Notes under the pieces: generated by a model
What the model saw: the letters and a program-made list of their open reading frames with translations, nothing else
Database searches by the model: none
Told to the model about the DNA's origin: nothing
Assembly (NCBI GenBank): GCA_037974965.1
Contig: JBBPFI010000012.1
Span: forward strand, 620,001-684,000
Source: Dacryopinax spathularia
Taxonomy: Eukaryota > Basidiomycota > Dacrymycetes > Dacrymycetales > Dacrymycetaceae
Direction of reading: 5' to 3'
DNA: 64,000 nucleotides
Shown: one piece after another, positions 33,668-45,859 of the stretch
Position numbering within the stretch: the stretch's first letter is position 1
Layout: the number at the start of each line of letters is the position of its first letter
Translations under genes and position numbers: made by a program

Positions 33668-35985
33668 TCACCGGCTAGCTAATGGAGTCTCCTGTGCCAT
33701 ATGTGGCTGTTGCTGGCCCTCCATCCCAGTATGTATCCCGAAACTGCCAGCCATAACATGCAGTCTGCGAGCCATATCACCAGCAGCGCCCGCTTCCTCA
33801 CAACTACTCTCGCGCACCTGTTCCATCCACTCCATCGCCTCTCTGACACCTTCTGCCGAGTTCGAATCCAACACGTGCTGAGCGAGCGCCAGCAGGGACT
33901 TTGCGTAGTCGGCGATCGGGCGATTGGCAGCTACGCATGCGTTGATGATCTTGCGGTGGTAGGTTGTTGCCAGGTTGTGGTCGCCGTTTGAATCTAGCAA
34001 GTTGGCGATTCGGACGAAAAGCTGAACTTGGTCGGCGTCATCTCCTAAGAGGGCGCGCTTAAGGCACTGTAAGGCATCGACCGGTCTGAAGCGAGGTTAA
34101 CAATCTTGCGTATGCTTGATACCTGAGCTCACCTCTTCAATGCTGTATAACAAGTCGCAAGCGCCTGCCACATTCGCGAGTCGTACGGCCTGCGCACGTC
34201 AGCTTGCGAAGCACTTACTATGAGTATGCTCACCTGAGTGCTGCTGCCCGCTGATAATAATGCAGAGAATAGGAGTACATATCGAGGAGTTCGTATGTTT
34301 GTCCAAGGCCATACCAAGCCCTGTAGTCTTTTCGGTTCACATCTGAAGAACATCCATTCAGTCTGCCATCTATCGCGCTAGGTGACATGCGCGTACCAAC
34401 TGCACGGCGATATGCCTCGATCGCTGCTTGCGGGTTCTTCATCTCCACATATTCGTGCCCCACCAGCGTCCATGCTGCAATGTATGTCTTGTCCAGCGTA
34501 AGAGCGCGGCGGAAATATAAGACAGCTTTCTCGTGGTCGCCCCTCATCGAATGATAGTTGCCTTAGGTATAGGTATGGATTTGAGCAAGTCGCAGCAAGG
34601 AGTTAGAGCGCGGCATACCGAGAAGACAGCATACTTCTGGCCGATCACGGTTGATCTTGATCATCCGCCTTGCGACATCGCCCAGCTTAGCCGGTTTGTC
34701 CAGCACATACAGAACGTTGGAGTAGACGTCCATGTCGTCCACCCGATCAGGATCTGCCTCCAATATCTCTTCGAATATCCTTTCTGCTTCTTCGCATTCT
34801 AGAACGCAGTCAAAAGAGAAAACGCAGCACAGTGTGGTACGCTCACCTCGGATATTGAAGAACACGAGCGCCTTTTGTGCTTTTAGGAAGGAAGAGCCTG
34901 GGAACGTCTCCAATAACGTGTCAACGGCCTCGACGGTATTCTCGATTGTTGCGGTGGAAAGTTCAATCGACATCCGTATTGTGAATATCCGCGTCATGAA
35001 ATGCGCAGGCAGTAGCGGTTGCAATCGAGTGAACTGTGAAGGCTTCAGTGGGTTATCGAGGAGTGAAGAACAGGGCGTACCTCTTCAGCACTGTCTATAC
35101 AGAGTCCTAGTTGGAGCCAGCAGGACCAATTGCAGGGATACGATCGTAAAGACAGGATTAATGCCTCCATGGCTTCTGCCCGCTTCTTCGCTCGATATAG
35201 CAGGATTCCTTTTCTGCAGGAGAACGATGAGCACCCGGCCAGCAGCCACTGTACGGACATACAGGAAGAGCAGAAATGGCTCTTCGGGAGAGCCGATCTC
35301 CTCAATCAGTTCGTTCAGCTGGTGGTTCACGGGTGTTGGCGTCCACTTCGCTTTATTATCTAGGGCAGATCAGTACCACGATTGAGAGCCCAGCTGGTAG
35401 CGTACATTGATCTGCATTCCATCGATCATCCGCAAGCTTGTCGCTCATCTGCAGAGCGGATGAGAAGGTGGGATGCAGATACTGGGTACGTACGTACCAG
35501 ATATCGCGAGTATAAGCTTAGGAATCTCCCCAGGCCGCTCTTGCACCCCTTTAGTACATCCGCCGCTCGCAAGATCTCCCGTTTCTCCAGTAGTCGTTGT
35601 GCACGACATATGATGTCTGGATCGTCTTCTTCCCCTTGCCGAGGAGGTGATGGCATGCCATCCCCCGTCAATTCCATAGCGGACTCTGCACTGAGGTTGG
35701 GGTCTGACGCCGATGACCGTATTGGGGTGGACGTTGATGCCCCAGCGATGGGAAACGATGGTCCTGATGCATTGTTTGGTGGTCTGCGTATGGGCACAGT
35801 ACGGCGAGTTGATGAAGGAATGGCGCTCAGCAGTTCAGATGCCCTGGGAGGCCACTCAGTGGAATGATGCGGGGTATGATGTCCACCACGCACCAGTCGG
35901 CCGCGGTGGCAAGACTACGACTTGAGCAGTCGTCAATCGCCCTCCGGAGTTCATTGATAGCTTCATGAACGTCTATGTCCGCCAT
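33668..35985 (-). CDS. CDC23: Anaphase-promoting complex subunit Cdc23/APC8
   Basis: Eleven exons (35894-35985, 35498-35843, 35406-35448, 35255-35359, 35081-35208, 34847-35033, 34619-34798, 34397-34561, 34234-34342, 34133-34189, 33668-34085) give 609 residues (human APC8 is 597). The N-terminus [30 protein letters not shown] is the APC8 dimerisation start. Tetratricopeptide repeats fill the rest: [55 protein letters not shown] and [18 protein letters not shown]8 is a TPR-lobe subunit of the nuclear ubiquitin ligase that triggers anaphase. Residues 40-90 are Ser/Pro-rich and include [11 protein letters not shown], possible CDK-type sites. Intron 4, with a weak GTACAG donor, was set by frame. 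It is divergent from Rev7 across 175 bases. Confidence 0.93.
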
Positions 35986-36160
35986 TTAAGCCGAGATGGC
36001 AAGCTTATGAGGGTATACGGTCGAGTCGTTACTGCTCGCAGTACACGACGAGCTCGCTGTCGCGTCCTCGCGTCACGACCGTCGGAGAACAGTCAGGGAC
36101 GCGTCCAGAGTGTATCCTCTGACGATCTCGATTCTCTCCTAAGTCAGACATCTGTGCACA
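35986..36160. promoter_or_regulatory. Bidirectional promoter APC8 / REV7
   Basis: Only 175 bases separate the ATGs of two head-to-head genes. There is no TATA box on either strand. The core contains GAGTCGTTACTGCTCG and GACGATCTCGATTCTC, but no site I can name. Confidence 0.55.
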
Positions 36161-37076
36161 ATGGTGCTGGGCGCCGATGCGGGCATCAGCTTCAGTGAGA
36201 CTGTCCTAGCCATCATTGAATTCCGTTCGTAACTCTCTATGCTATGCGCGGTCTGGCTCTCACTAATGGGTCCAAAGTCGAGGCCGCTGTCCATTCGATC
36301 CTCTATCTGCGACAGGTCTACCCTCCTGAGGTCTTCGTACGACGAAAGAAGTACGATGCACCTGTCTATCAGACAAGACATCCTGGCCTCAATGAGTATA
36401 TCACGGGGGCGTTGAAGGCGGTCAGGGATGAAATGATGCTGGTGCGCTGCGCTCTGACATTGACGTCGACAGTGACTGACTGGAAACAAGGGTCGAGTAG
36501 ATAAGGTCATCGTCGTGATCAAGGACGAGAATGATGTTGCAATGGAACGGTTCATCTTCTCCGTGAAACGAATGATTGAGGTGCCTATACATGACCGTGA
36601 CGAGCCGTACGCCATGCGATCCCTCTCACCCTTCGCCCCTGACAGAACGGCAATCCAGGATACAAGGCGCCATGAGCCCACCTCAGCTAGCCGGCTATTT
36701 CCGCAGCTTCCTGGTCAAACTGGGCATGGTCGAAGGCACACTGCGAGAACTACCAATAGACGACGGTACCTCCTTCGCCATCGTCCTGGAGATGTCGGAT
36801 GACGCCAGACCGACCGCCGCTCAGCCTGGCGAACCGCCGCCCTGGATGCCCGCCGTTGCGCAGCATTCGTCGGAGGGCATCGGGGATGAGTCGAAGTTGC
36901 ATGTTGTGAGAGCGCTGAATACGGGTGTCATTGATGTATGTCTATCCGGCTTTATCTGCATGCAGAAGTTCATCATGATGCTGCAGTTATCTCTCATGGT
37001 GCAGGAATCGGAAGCCAAGCTTCAGGCTGCTCGACGGCGAGAGAAGGGTAAAGGTCGAGCGACTGAAGACGACTGA
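36161..37076 (+). CDS. REV7: HORMA-domain protein Rev7/MAD2B
   Basis: Exons 36161-36224, 36278-36441, 36491-36606, 36659-36935 and 36987-37076 give 236 residues. The HORMA fold is visible: FSETVLAIIEFLEAAVHSIL, then LRQVYPPEVFVRRKKYDAPV and RHPGLNEYI (the Rev7 pattern YPxxxF..RHPxLxxYI), VDKVIVVIKDENDVAMERFIFSV, and QLAGYFRSFLVKLG before the C-terminal safety-belt region. Rev7 is the accessory subunit of DNA polymerase zeta with Rev3 in translesion synthesis; in animals it also binds APC/C activators. The C-terminus is a charged helix (QESEAKLQAARRREKGKGR). All five exons join in frame with CAG/AAG acceptors. Confidence 0.9.
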
Positions 37077-37175
37077 AGGCGCATACCAAGCAAATGTATA
37101 TTATTAGCACACGAGACATAATGGTTGTATGAATGGGTATACTGATGTATGTATGACCAGAAATATAGAACCAAC

Positions 37176-40100
37176 TCAAAACAGCTTCTCCAGCGGATCG
37201 ATGACTGTGCCCATCTTCTTGACGACCCTCGGCACCGTAAGCCGCTGGTGAACCGTCCTGGTGTTCCACTCAGTCCCGAGCGGCTGCTCGACAACGCGCT
37301 CGAACTGGTCTTTACTGGTATACGGCCAAGGCAAGTCCTGCACCTGGTACTTTGCACCTTTCTTGTCCCGCTTCTCGTTGATGATGACGTTCTTCTTGCC
37401 AGCGTCGGCACGCTCGGTTGGGAGGATGCCGGGAACGGTTTTGATGAACTTCTTCTTGCGGTCACGGGTGCCTTTGCCGCCCCAGCTGCCCCAGCCAGGG
37501 AGGGTGACGTCCTCTTCACGAGGCGCATCAGCCTCCTCTTCGCGCCGTTTCTCGGCTTCGAACTCCTACAGGGCATGTCAGAATGGCTGTTGTTGGGCAC
37601 AGAGAGCGTAACTGACCTCAAGCACATTGTCCCCAGCAAAGGCTTGCGCAACCAGCTCCCTTTGAGTGAAAGCGCTAGCATTCTTGATACCAGCATCATC
37701 ATCACTGTCCTCATCCCGGTACGCAGCATCGACAGTGGCTAACTGTCCTGCAGCCTTCGCCTTCTCTGCCTTCTTCTCCTTCAGCGTCTTCTGCCCCGTA
37801 CCGGATTTGGCAGCATCCTTCGGCTTGTCCACCTTAAGCAGATTGTCCATGCTGATCTCCACCTTCGCTTCGTCCTCTCGCTGCTTTCTGCGCTCGTCGG
37901 TCTTCCCCAGCTGACCCTTGAGAGCGGCCTGACTCTTTTCGGCTGCGCTGCTGTCTTTGGTCAAGGCATGATTCTTCTTGCTCACACGCTTCGTTGATCC
38001 GCCAATGGACAGCCATGGGTTGACGCCAGACTCGTTGGATGCTGCGGGTTCGGGAGCTTCGTCGTCTGACGGCGGCAGGTTGACGACCTGGGTGGTATCG
38101 ATGACCGGTCGGGTGTCTTCATCGTCATCCGCAGGTGGTTGAGTACCAGAACCAGGACCGAACACCCTCCTCCCTTTATTCCCGCCAACAAGGACGAATC
38201 CCTGTCGCTCCTCGTCCTCCACCTCCTCGTCTTTCTCCAGAGTTTCTGGGTCAGCACCCATACGCTCCAGCTCGCGCACGAAGTCGTCCCGTTCCTTGTT
38301 CACGCGTCGCTCATCTTCCGCCGAAGCATCCTGCATGAACTTCATGCCCATGATGCCTTTCCGCTTGTCTCCAGCCGAGGCAGCGTCCTTCGCATCTAAA
38401 GCGGCAAGCTCGTCGAAGGCCTTGTTCCGCAGCGCCTCGTCGTCCATATCCTCATCATCCTCACTCTCGCTCTCATCCCCACTCTCTCCCTGACCAAGGA
38501 TCTTCCGCCTCAGCTGCTCACTCCGCTCCAGCTGCTCGTTCATCTCCCTTCGGACATCCACATCCATCTCCCCCCGGCTGAGCATCGCCTTCGCCCACTT
38601 GCCCGTGTTCTTGTGCCTCTGCGTCGCCCGCTCAAGCGCTCGATCGCGCTCAAGCTCTTTCCGCCTCTCACTTCCTTCCTCGCCGATATCCTGCTCATCA
38701 GGTAAGATTCCGGCCTCTTCCAGCGCCCGCCGCTCTTTCTCCTGCTTTCGCTTCTGGATCCGGTGGTACGTCTTGCTCTTTATCTTCGCGACCCGCTTAG
38801 CCTTCGCCTCAGCGCGGAACATCAGCTCGCGCATCTGTGCCAGCTCAGCACGACGAGCAGCGACCTCCTCCTTGCTCAGATGAGCCAGTTCAAGCTCCTC
38901 TTTCTTCAGCACATCCTCTTCCCTCAGTTCCGCAGCCTTGAGCAGTTTATCAACAGCAGACTCCAGCTCAGTAGTAGGCTTAAAGCTCGAAGTAAGCGAA
39001 GCGTTCGTCTCCCTCGGCAAAGGCTCCGACTGAAGGGGGAACGACAAGTGCTCCGCCTCCCGAATCCTCCGCATAGCAGGCGCCCATTTTTGGACTTCGG
39101 CCTTGGTAGCCTCGTAGGCTGCTTGACGGTCTAGTTTTTCTTGGGCGCGCAGGGGGAGAGGGGCGGCGAGCGGGGCGGCTTTGCTGGATGTGAGCGCTTT
39201 GGTGGATTTTTGGAGGGAGAGGAGGTCGGCTGCTGCTGCGTCTTGGGCGAGGGGAGCGAGCAGGTCTTGCAGCTGGAGCTTTCGCCGACCTAGCGAACGG
39301 TCAGGATATGCTAACTTGGCGACTGACTAATGGAGCCGTACCTTGTTGTGCCCCGCTGGGTACGGCAAATTCGTTCTCAGGACCTGCTGGTGCCGCCTCC
39401 GGGAGCACTCGCCGCTTAGCCTTTCGCTCGGTTGGCTGTGATGCATCCTCTTCCTCGTCCAGCTTACGCTTCCGGCTGAGGGTGTCGATGAAGGATGAGA
39501 GTTTGGCTAGGTCACCATCTTCCTCTTCATCCTGCTCTGCCTGATCAGCATCGCTGTCGCCCTCTTCGCTGTCCTCCTCGTCATCTTCCTCATCGCTCCC
39601 GCCTTCCTCGTCCATGTTGATATCGGCTTTGGACGCAGATTTTGCTGGATCGACAGATCGTGCATTCGCGACTGGCTCGTCCTCATCCGAGCCCTCCTCC
39701 TCCTCTCCCTCTTCCCCCTCGTCCTCATCTTCATGGTCCTCGTCCAACATCCGGGACAGATCCATGAATTCTCCTTCCTCATCCTCGTCCATTTCCTCCT
39801 CCTCTTCGTCACCCTCCTGTGTCTCCTCATCCCCGTCCGCAAAGCCGGTAAACTCATCCGCATCTTCATCAAGGTTGATCAAAGGTGCTGATGCAGATTT
39901 CTTCGAAGATTTGGGCTGAGCTTTAGCCTTCTTGGCAGCCGCCGCCTGAGCTTCAGTCAGCAAATGCTAACGTTAAGAGTTGAAACGGGAATCTCACCTT
40001 CTTCTTATTGCTCGCGAACTCGAAGTGACCAAACCGCTCCTCATCGCTCTCCCCCTCAAACGCCTCATCCGAATCGATCTCCTCGTCGTCCCCACTCTCG

Positions 40101-40399
40101 ATCACACCATCCTCGTCCTCCCCCGGCATCCGGAACTGCGCGGGTAACCTCACATCGTCCAAACCATCATCATCACCTCCAGCCAATTCCTCCTCATCCT
40201 TATCTAAGTCTTGCTTAATAGAGGCTCGCCGATTCTTGGCTTGCGCATATTCATACACGTCTAGGGCGGAGGTCTTGTTACCCCGTGAGGCGATCCGCTT
40301 CGCCGCACCAGCAGCATTGAATTTCCTTCTGCTCGCAACGGAGCTTCCTTTTTGTCGTTGGCCTGGTGCTCGGCCTGTCGAGCGGCCGCCTTTTGCCAT
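37176..40399 (-). CDS. UTP14: Ribosome-biogenesis factor Utp14
   Basis: Exons 39998-40399, 39342-39945, 37617-39289 and 37176-37565 give 1,022 residues (yeast Utp14 is 899). The N-terminus is basic; residues 90-260 are very acidic (runs such as EEEEEMDEDEEGEFMDL). The conserved Utp14 core follows: KAEVQKWAPAMRRIREAEHLSFPLQ, KIKSKTYHRIQKRKQEKE and RATQRHKNTGKWAK. The C-terminal end LPGWGSWGGKG, KNVIINEKRDKK and YQVQDLPWPYTSKDQFE is diagnostic. Utp14 acts in the small-subunit processome in the nucleolus and activates the helicase Dhr1. For intron 1 the CTCAG acceptor (39946) was chosen over GAAG by frame. Confidence 0.95.
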
Positions 40400-41054
40400 T
40401 GTAGAGGAGTGGAAGGGTATGAAAGGGTGACTTGCTTCGGTGCTTCAGCCAACGAGCGCTGGACCCTTACAACCAAAAAGTGCGAAAACCGATCGGCCAC
40501 GCGAATTTCATTTGGCACAGCCACCATCAAACGATCGGGGAACACGAAGTTGATCGTGGTCATCACATTGATCGAGCCGCAAACGCGGCACCACAGGTGG
40601 GTGTGAAGAGAGCACGACCCTGCTGAGAAGCGCGGTCTCACAACAAATAACTTCTGAAACTGCCCAGCCAGGTAAGGACTGTCTTGAAAAATCAGCAGTC
40701 TCCGACAAGGAGTATAAGCAGTTGAAATGACTGTCGAGCTTGCAAGAGAACGCCGGACTCTACGGAGGCACGCTTGTACATTGAGAAGCTGTTTTAACCA
40801 AGCCACACAAGAACGCAAATAGACAAATCATTATATACCAACAAAATTAAGCGACCGAAGGTATGATGAGCTAGGTGTACGATAACGGATAACGGGTACG
40901 TAAGCGAGAGAGCAAGGGCATAAAGAGCGCATGATGTACAACGATATGCTCGCCCGACGGTGGGGGAGGGTAACAACCAGCCTCAACAGGAGGCGGGAAT
41001 ACATGCGATGAGGGTATTTGATATCTTGAGAGAACTGAGGTCGAAGAGGAAGCC
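40400..41054. other. UTP14 promoter and hydrolase 3' flank
   Basis: About 655 bases between two minus-strand genes. A 185-codon minus frame overlaps the UTP14 start region, but no motif or splice pattern supports it. No TATA box is seen before the UTP14 ATG. Confidence 0.4.
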
Positions 41055-44000
41055 TCAGTAATCCCGACTTACGCACTCCTTGGCGATGCTCTCGAGTGCC
41101 TCTACGACTACTTGCGCGTTTGTGAGGAGCGAGTGGCCGGCGGAGGGGACGATCTTGACCCTGCAGTCTGTCATCGCTCGCTCCATCCAGCGTACGCTGT
41201 TGATGCTGATTTTCTCGTCCTTTTCGCCGTACCAGACCAGCACGGGATGGCGGACATCGGTGTACGAGAAGCCCCAGGGCTTGGAGTCCCGCTCGAGGAT
41301 GGCAAGCAGGTCGGCAGTGCCACCCTTGAGGGACTCGGCGTGTGATGCGCGCACGAGTGCATCGGCGAGGGTAATGGCCTTGCTTGACGGTTTCGGGGAA
41401 GGTGCCGGGTTGCTGTTGGTACGCTGCATGATGGGCGGAGCTGTCAATCCGTTCTGACCGTTCTGGCTGCTGCGCCTCGAGGTCAACGAAATGGACCGCC
41501 GACCGAAACCAGCACGTGGGTTGATGGTGGGTGGCCCGTCGGTCTTCCTGGTCGGGACAGAGCCAGTCTGAGCATATTCCTCCAAGATGTCAAACTTGAT
41601 CCCTAATCCGACGTCATCTTGCTCGATCGTAGGAAGGTTGAGCGAAGGCAGAGTGCTGGTCGCGCTCATCACCGACTGGCCGGCATTGCTGTGCCTCCGA
41701 CCAGTAATAAAGCTTCGAGGTCCTTTTGCAACGGTAGACGCGCTGGAGGACGGGGTCTTAGGGGAAGTCATGCTGTTCTTGTTGCCCCTGAAGATACCCA
41801 TGATGCCCTTCGAGGTCTTGTGCTTAACCACGCCCTTCGGGCTGACTTCGTTCGAAGTTGGCGGAGTGGGCGGGATAGGCGGTAGTGGTACGCTATTTAC
41901 CGCCGGCTGCAGACTGGTATGGCTGCTAAACCGACCGTCGAAGTCGGCCAGATCGTCATAGTCGCTGAACTGGAAGCTCGTGCGGTCATCAATCCCGCTC
42001 GATGTGCCCGTGTTGGCATTATAGCCAATTCCCTGATACTGGATAGTGGGAGGTTTGCCAAGCATCCATCCCTGGACTTTCCATTCCGCGGCCTGTGCCG
42101 TCTTTAGCAGTCCATTCGGCACATACTTCAGCCATTTATAGCCTGCTTTCCATATCAGTCCACATCCGTCAGATCAGACCGATCAGGACACTTACCGCCT
42201 TCGACAGTCGTACTAACCCAGGGTGCCAGCAGATGGATGCTGCCCGCCACGCGCCTGCCAAGCCTCAAGGCCGTCGCGAGGCTATACGGCGCACCAGCAG
42301 AATGCGCAAGCATCGAGAACTCCGCAATGTCCAGCGTGTCCGCCACTTCTTCCATGACGGCTGCCCACTCCAGCAAGCCGCGTTTCTCAGCGGGGACGTC
42401 GTCTGTCTTTCCTAGGCCCCAGCGGTCCACACACACCAGACGAAGACCGAGCGCTTCTGCCATCTCGTCGTACAGACCGACGATATACCTCACGCACCCC
42501 AAGCCGAGGAAGACGAACACCGGATGACCATTTGAGCTCCCCACATCGGCAAGGGAGACCGTAAGCCCTCGGTGAGGCGAGCGCTTGAGCGTGAGCAGCT
42601 TCGTATACCTCGGAGAGCGGAGCTGCTGGGCAATAGCAAGGTTCTCCGAGCTTCCGCCCTTGATCGGCCCCGGAGGAAGAGGGAGGAAGCTAGTCCCCGC
42701 AGCAGGGAAAGTCGAGTCGATGCTAGGCGAGTAACTCTCGCTCATCGGTCCTCCATAGCCCGTATTGACGTTCGGCAAGGACGTCTCGCCGTTCACTTGC
42801 GTACGGGAGGAATGGACGACGCTAGTGGGCGGCTCGGAGGCAGAGGCAGACTTGTTCTTCCCGTTCGGGAGGCCGTTCACGTATGGCCGAGCGTCACGGG
42901 CAGCGCTGCCGTCCTCCGCCAACTGAAGAGTGCGCCGGACTTCCTCAGCAATGGAATCCAGGGAAGAACGGTGACTCAACTCCGCTTCCTCTGCAGTCTC
43001 CTTCTGCGGAGCGAGCGAAGCCTTCGGTGTTGGATGAGCAGTGCGAGGCGCACTAGCAGGTCTCGGAGGAGTGCTGAGCGACCCAGACCCCTGTCGGCTG
43101 AGCGCCGGGCCATGGGTACGGATGATCTCGCTTATCGTCGGCGGGAGCGATTTCTTCGGTGTACTATTCGGCAGCGGGCCGCTATCAAATCCGGGCGAAG
43201 TGGGTGGTGAGGATACACTGGGCGAAGGCAAGGGCTCGAGCGAGCTGCCAGAAGTGCGAATAGGCGCAGGAGCAGGTGCAGCCAATCGGCGGGCATCTTT
43301 CGCCGGCAAGGGAGGCAGAGGAGCAGACGGAGCGGCGGGTGAAGGTTCGGCAGGGGAGTCGCCCCTCCTCACTAGTGCGCCCAGGTGCTCAAGAGAGAGG
43401 TTATTCAGCTCCTGCTCGGGCACAGCAAGCGAGCTCATATCCCCCTGCGGTCTCGATCTCGGCATCTCACCCCTCTCCCTCTCCCTCTCCCGGGGCTTCT
43501 GCGGCGTAGAAGGCACCTCCCTTATATCCGGCGGAGCAGGAAAAGGGACCGCACTCTTCTTCCTCTCTTGCTCTTTCTCATTAGGCAAAGCAGGAAGTGC
43601 GGGGAGTGCATTTGCAGGCGTGACGGGCGAAGCGGGGTCGTCTGACAGGCATCGGAGGTCAGACATGGAGCGCTGGAATTGGGCGTCTCGCCGCTGGCGG
43701 GCTGGGCGGTCGGGTTCTGGCGATCGGGGCGGAGCAGGGGCGGGGGATCGAGCGGTGCGTGGGGCGGGGGAGCGAGTAGGTGCTGGTGCTGGTGCTGGGG
43801 AACGAGGGGCAGGGATTGGTGATCTCGCGCGAATAGGTGCAGGGGAGCGAGGTAGAGCCGGCGTGGAGGGCTGGGAGGGATCATGTCGTTTGCTGGGCTT
43901 GCGGGGCGTGACAGGCTCCTCCGCTCTCTTCTGCTCATCTTCTTCCTGCCTGGCCCGCTCGACCCTCTCGACCGTCTGTCCCGTCCCAGCCGGCTCTGGC

Positions 44001-45859
44001 AGCCCCAGCCCAACAACCCGCTCCTGTCCCTCTTCCACCCTGCTCGGCTGAGCACCAGCACTAGCACCAGCAGCAGACGCAGACGCAGGCACACCCACAT
44101 CCACACCCATCCCATCCTTCTCCCGCCTCCTCCTCCTCCTAACAGGCTCCGTAACACCCCTCGTCTCCAAATGCCTCTCCCACTCCTCGCTCGCGCTCGT
44201 ACTCCCCTCCTCCTCCTCCCCTCCTCCTCCTCGTCCTCCAGCAGCTCTGGTAGAGAGAGGTCGAGAGCGGAGGTATGACGCGCTTCGCGAATGGGTGGGT
44301 TTATGCCTGCTTGCTGTCCCAGCTGCTGGCGGGGCGGTGGGCGAGGCGAAAGCGGAGGAGGTGGCGAGCGAGGGGTTGCTAGAAGGCGGATGACGCAGCC
44401 TTGAGCTGGGCCTCGAAGTCTGCAGTCCATCGCGCTCCCTCTCCTCCCTCGCAGGCCTAGAGCGCACAGAAGACACCAGCTCGAGCGCCGCCTGTTCCCC
44501 CTCCAGCCTGCGTCGCTCACGCCGCCGCTCCCGCTCGCGTTCCTTATCCTTCTCCACCAACCTGTCCCTCTCCCGGATCCGTTCACGCCTTTCACGGTCT
44601 CTTCGCTCCTTCCGCTCGCGTTCCTTTTCCTTCATTCTCTCGCTCTCTACAGCATCCCGCTCTTTTTCCCGGTACGCCCTCTCCCTGCTCCCGCTCCCGC
44701 TCCCCCCAGCCCCACCCCCAGCCAACCCCCCAGCCAACCCTAGCCTCTCCCTCTCCCTCTCAACATCAACAGCCCCATCACTCGAATCACTCCCCCTCCC
44801 CCCCCTCCCAGCGCCCACACCCAAGCCAAGCCGGACCCCCTCGGGCGGTTTAGGCAAAGGAGGAGCATACAGGTAGCGCTCGTACCTCGCTCGATCTTTT
44901 TCTGCTCTTCTTCTATCCTTGCGATCTGGTTTATATGCACTCCCTAGCCCGGCTACCGAGCCGACAGCAGAGGCAGAGGCAGAGGCAGAAGCAGATGCGG
45001 ATGCCGAGTGCCCGCGCGACCCAGCGTGAGAGTGAGAGTGGGAATGAGAGGAAGGAGCAGAGTTGAGCGAATCGACCAAAGCGTCCATAGCCGCCACACT
45101 GCTCGCCAGAGGAGCAGCGATCTTCCCCGGGTCTGGAAGTGCATGCAATGCAATGGACGGCGTAGCTGGGATTGTGGACCCACTGGAGTCGCTCTCGGCT
45201 CCTTGCTGGTGGGGGTGGAGGAGATGAGGCGAGAAAGAGGATCGGCCTGCGCTTCGGCTTGCGCTTCTCGAACTTGGTCGGATTGAGGAGGCCGCTGAGC
45301 TGAGAGGGAGAGGGAGAGGGACGGGGCGGCCCCAGGCGTCGGAGGAGGAATTACGCTGCGCTGGGCTTGTTGGTGCGGAGACGGCCGCTGAGACTCGATC
45401 CCGCGCTGATCGACGTTGAGCGGAGGAGGAGGGAGGGGGGCCGTCACTACGAAGTTCGGGGCTGTCGTATGCTCTTCCTCGGCCTGCTCCTCTCCTCTCA
45501 CTCGAGGCAGGCGCATCAAGGACGTACGAGCTGCTCCTACTCGCCGACATCGCCCCCACTACGGGTGATCCTCCTCCTATCCCGGGCGAACTCCCAGCCC
45601 CCGTGCGTGTGCTCGCGCTCCCTCCAACGCTGGCCTGCGAACCAGGCGACTTGGAGCCAGAGCGTTCCCTCATCGCTTGCGTAAACCCCGGCAGATCCAA
45701 CGTATCCGGCGTACTGCCTAGTCGGGTAAGGGAAGTCGTGAACCGTTTGAGGGAGGAGGTCGAGCGGCGGAATGTTGAGAGTGAGCCGGAGGGGTTTTGG
45801 TGGGTGTGGTGGTGGTCGTCCATCTCGGGGAGGAAGGAGTGGTGTGTTGTTGAGGACAT
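41055..45859 (-). CDS. Alpha/beta-hydrolase with ~1,100-residue disordered N-terminus
   Basis: Exons 42196-45859 and 41055-42142 give 1,583 residues. The ATG at 45859 is the first in this frame near the end of the open region; the frame continues upstream without ATG. Residues 1-1,080 are Ser/Pro/Arg-rich and disordered, with RSPAP repeats, an Arg/Glu-rich helix-like tract (RERRERIRERDR) and many Ser-Pro sites. The hydrolase domain follows: GHPVFVFLGLGCVRYIVG (oxyanion region), VCVDRWGLGKTD, nucleophile elbow AHSAGAPYSL, acid in GEKDEKI and His in SAGHSLL, so the triad looks complete. A ~200-residue Ser-rich insert interrupts the domain before VRHPVLVWYGEKD. Substrate unknown; a lipase/esterase or regulatory role is inference. 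Confidence 0.88.

Noticed and set aside
43522-44595. Long minus-strand frame of 357 codons inside the hydrolase gene, and similar frames on both strands around 42.5-45.7 kb
   Set aside because: They are shadows of the Ser/Arg/Pro-rich coding sequence in another frame: same low-complexity composition, no motif, and they start at non-ATG codons or without splice support.
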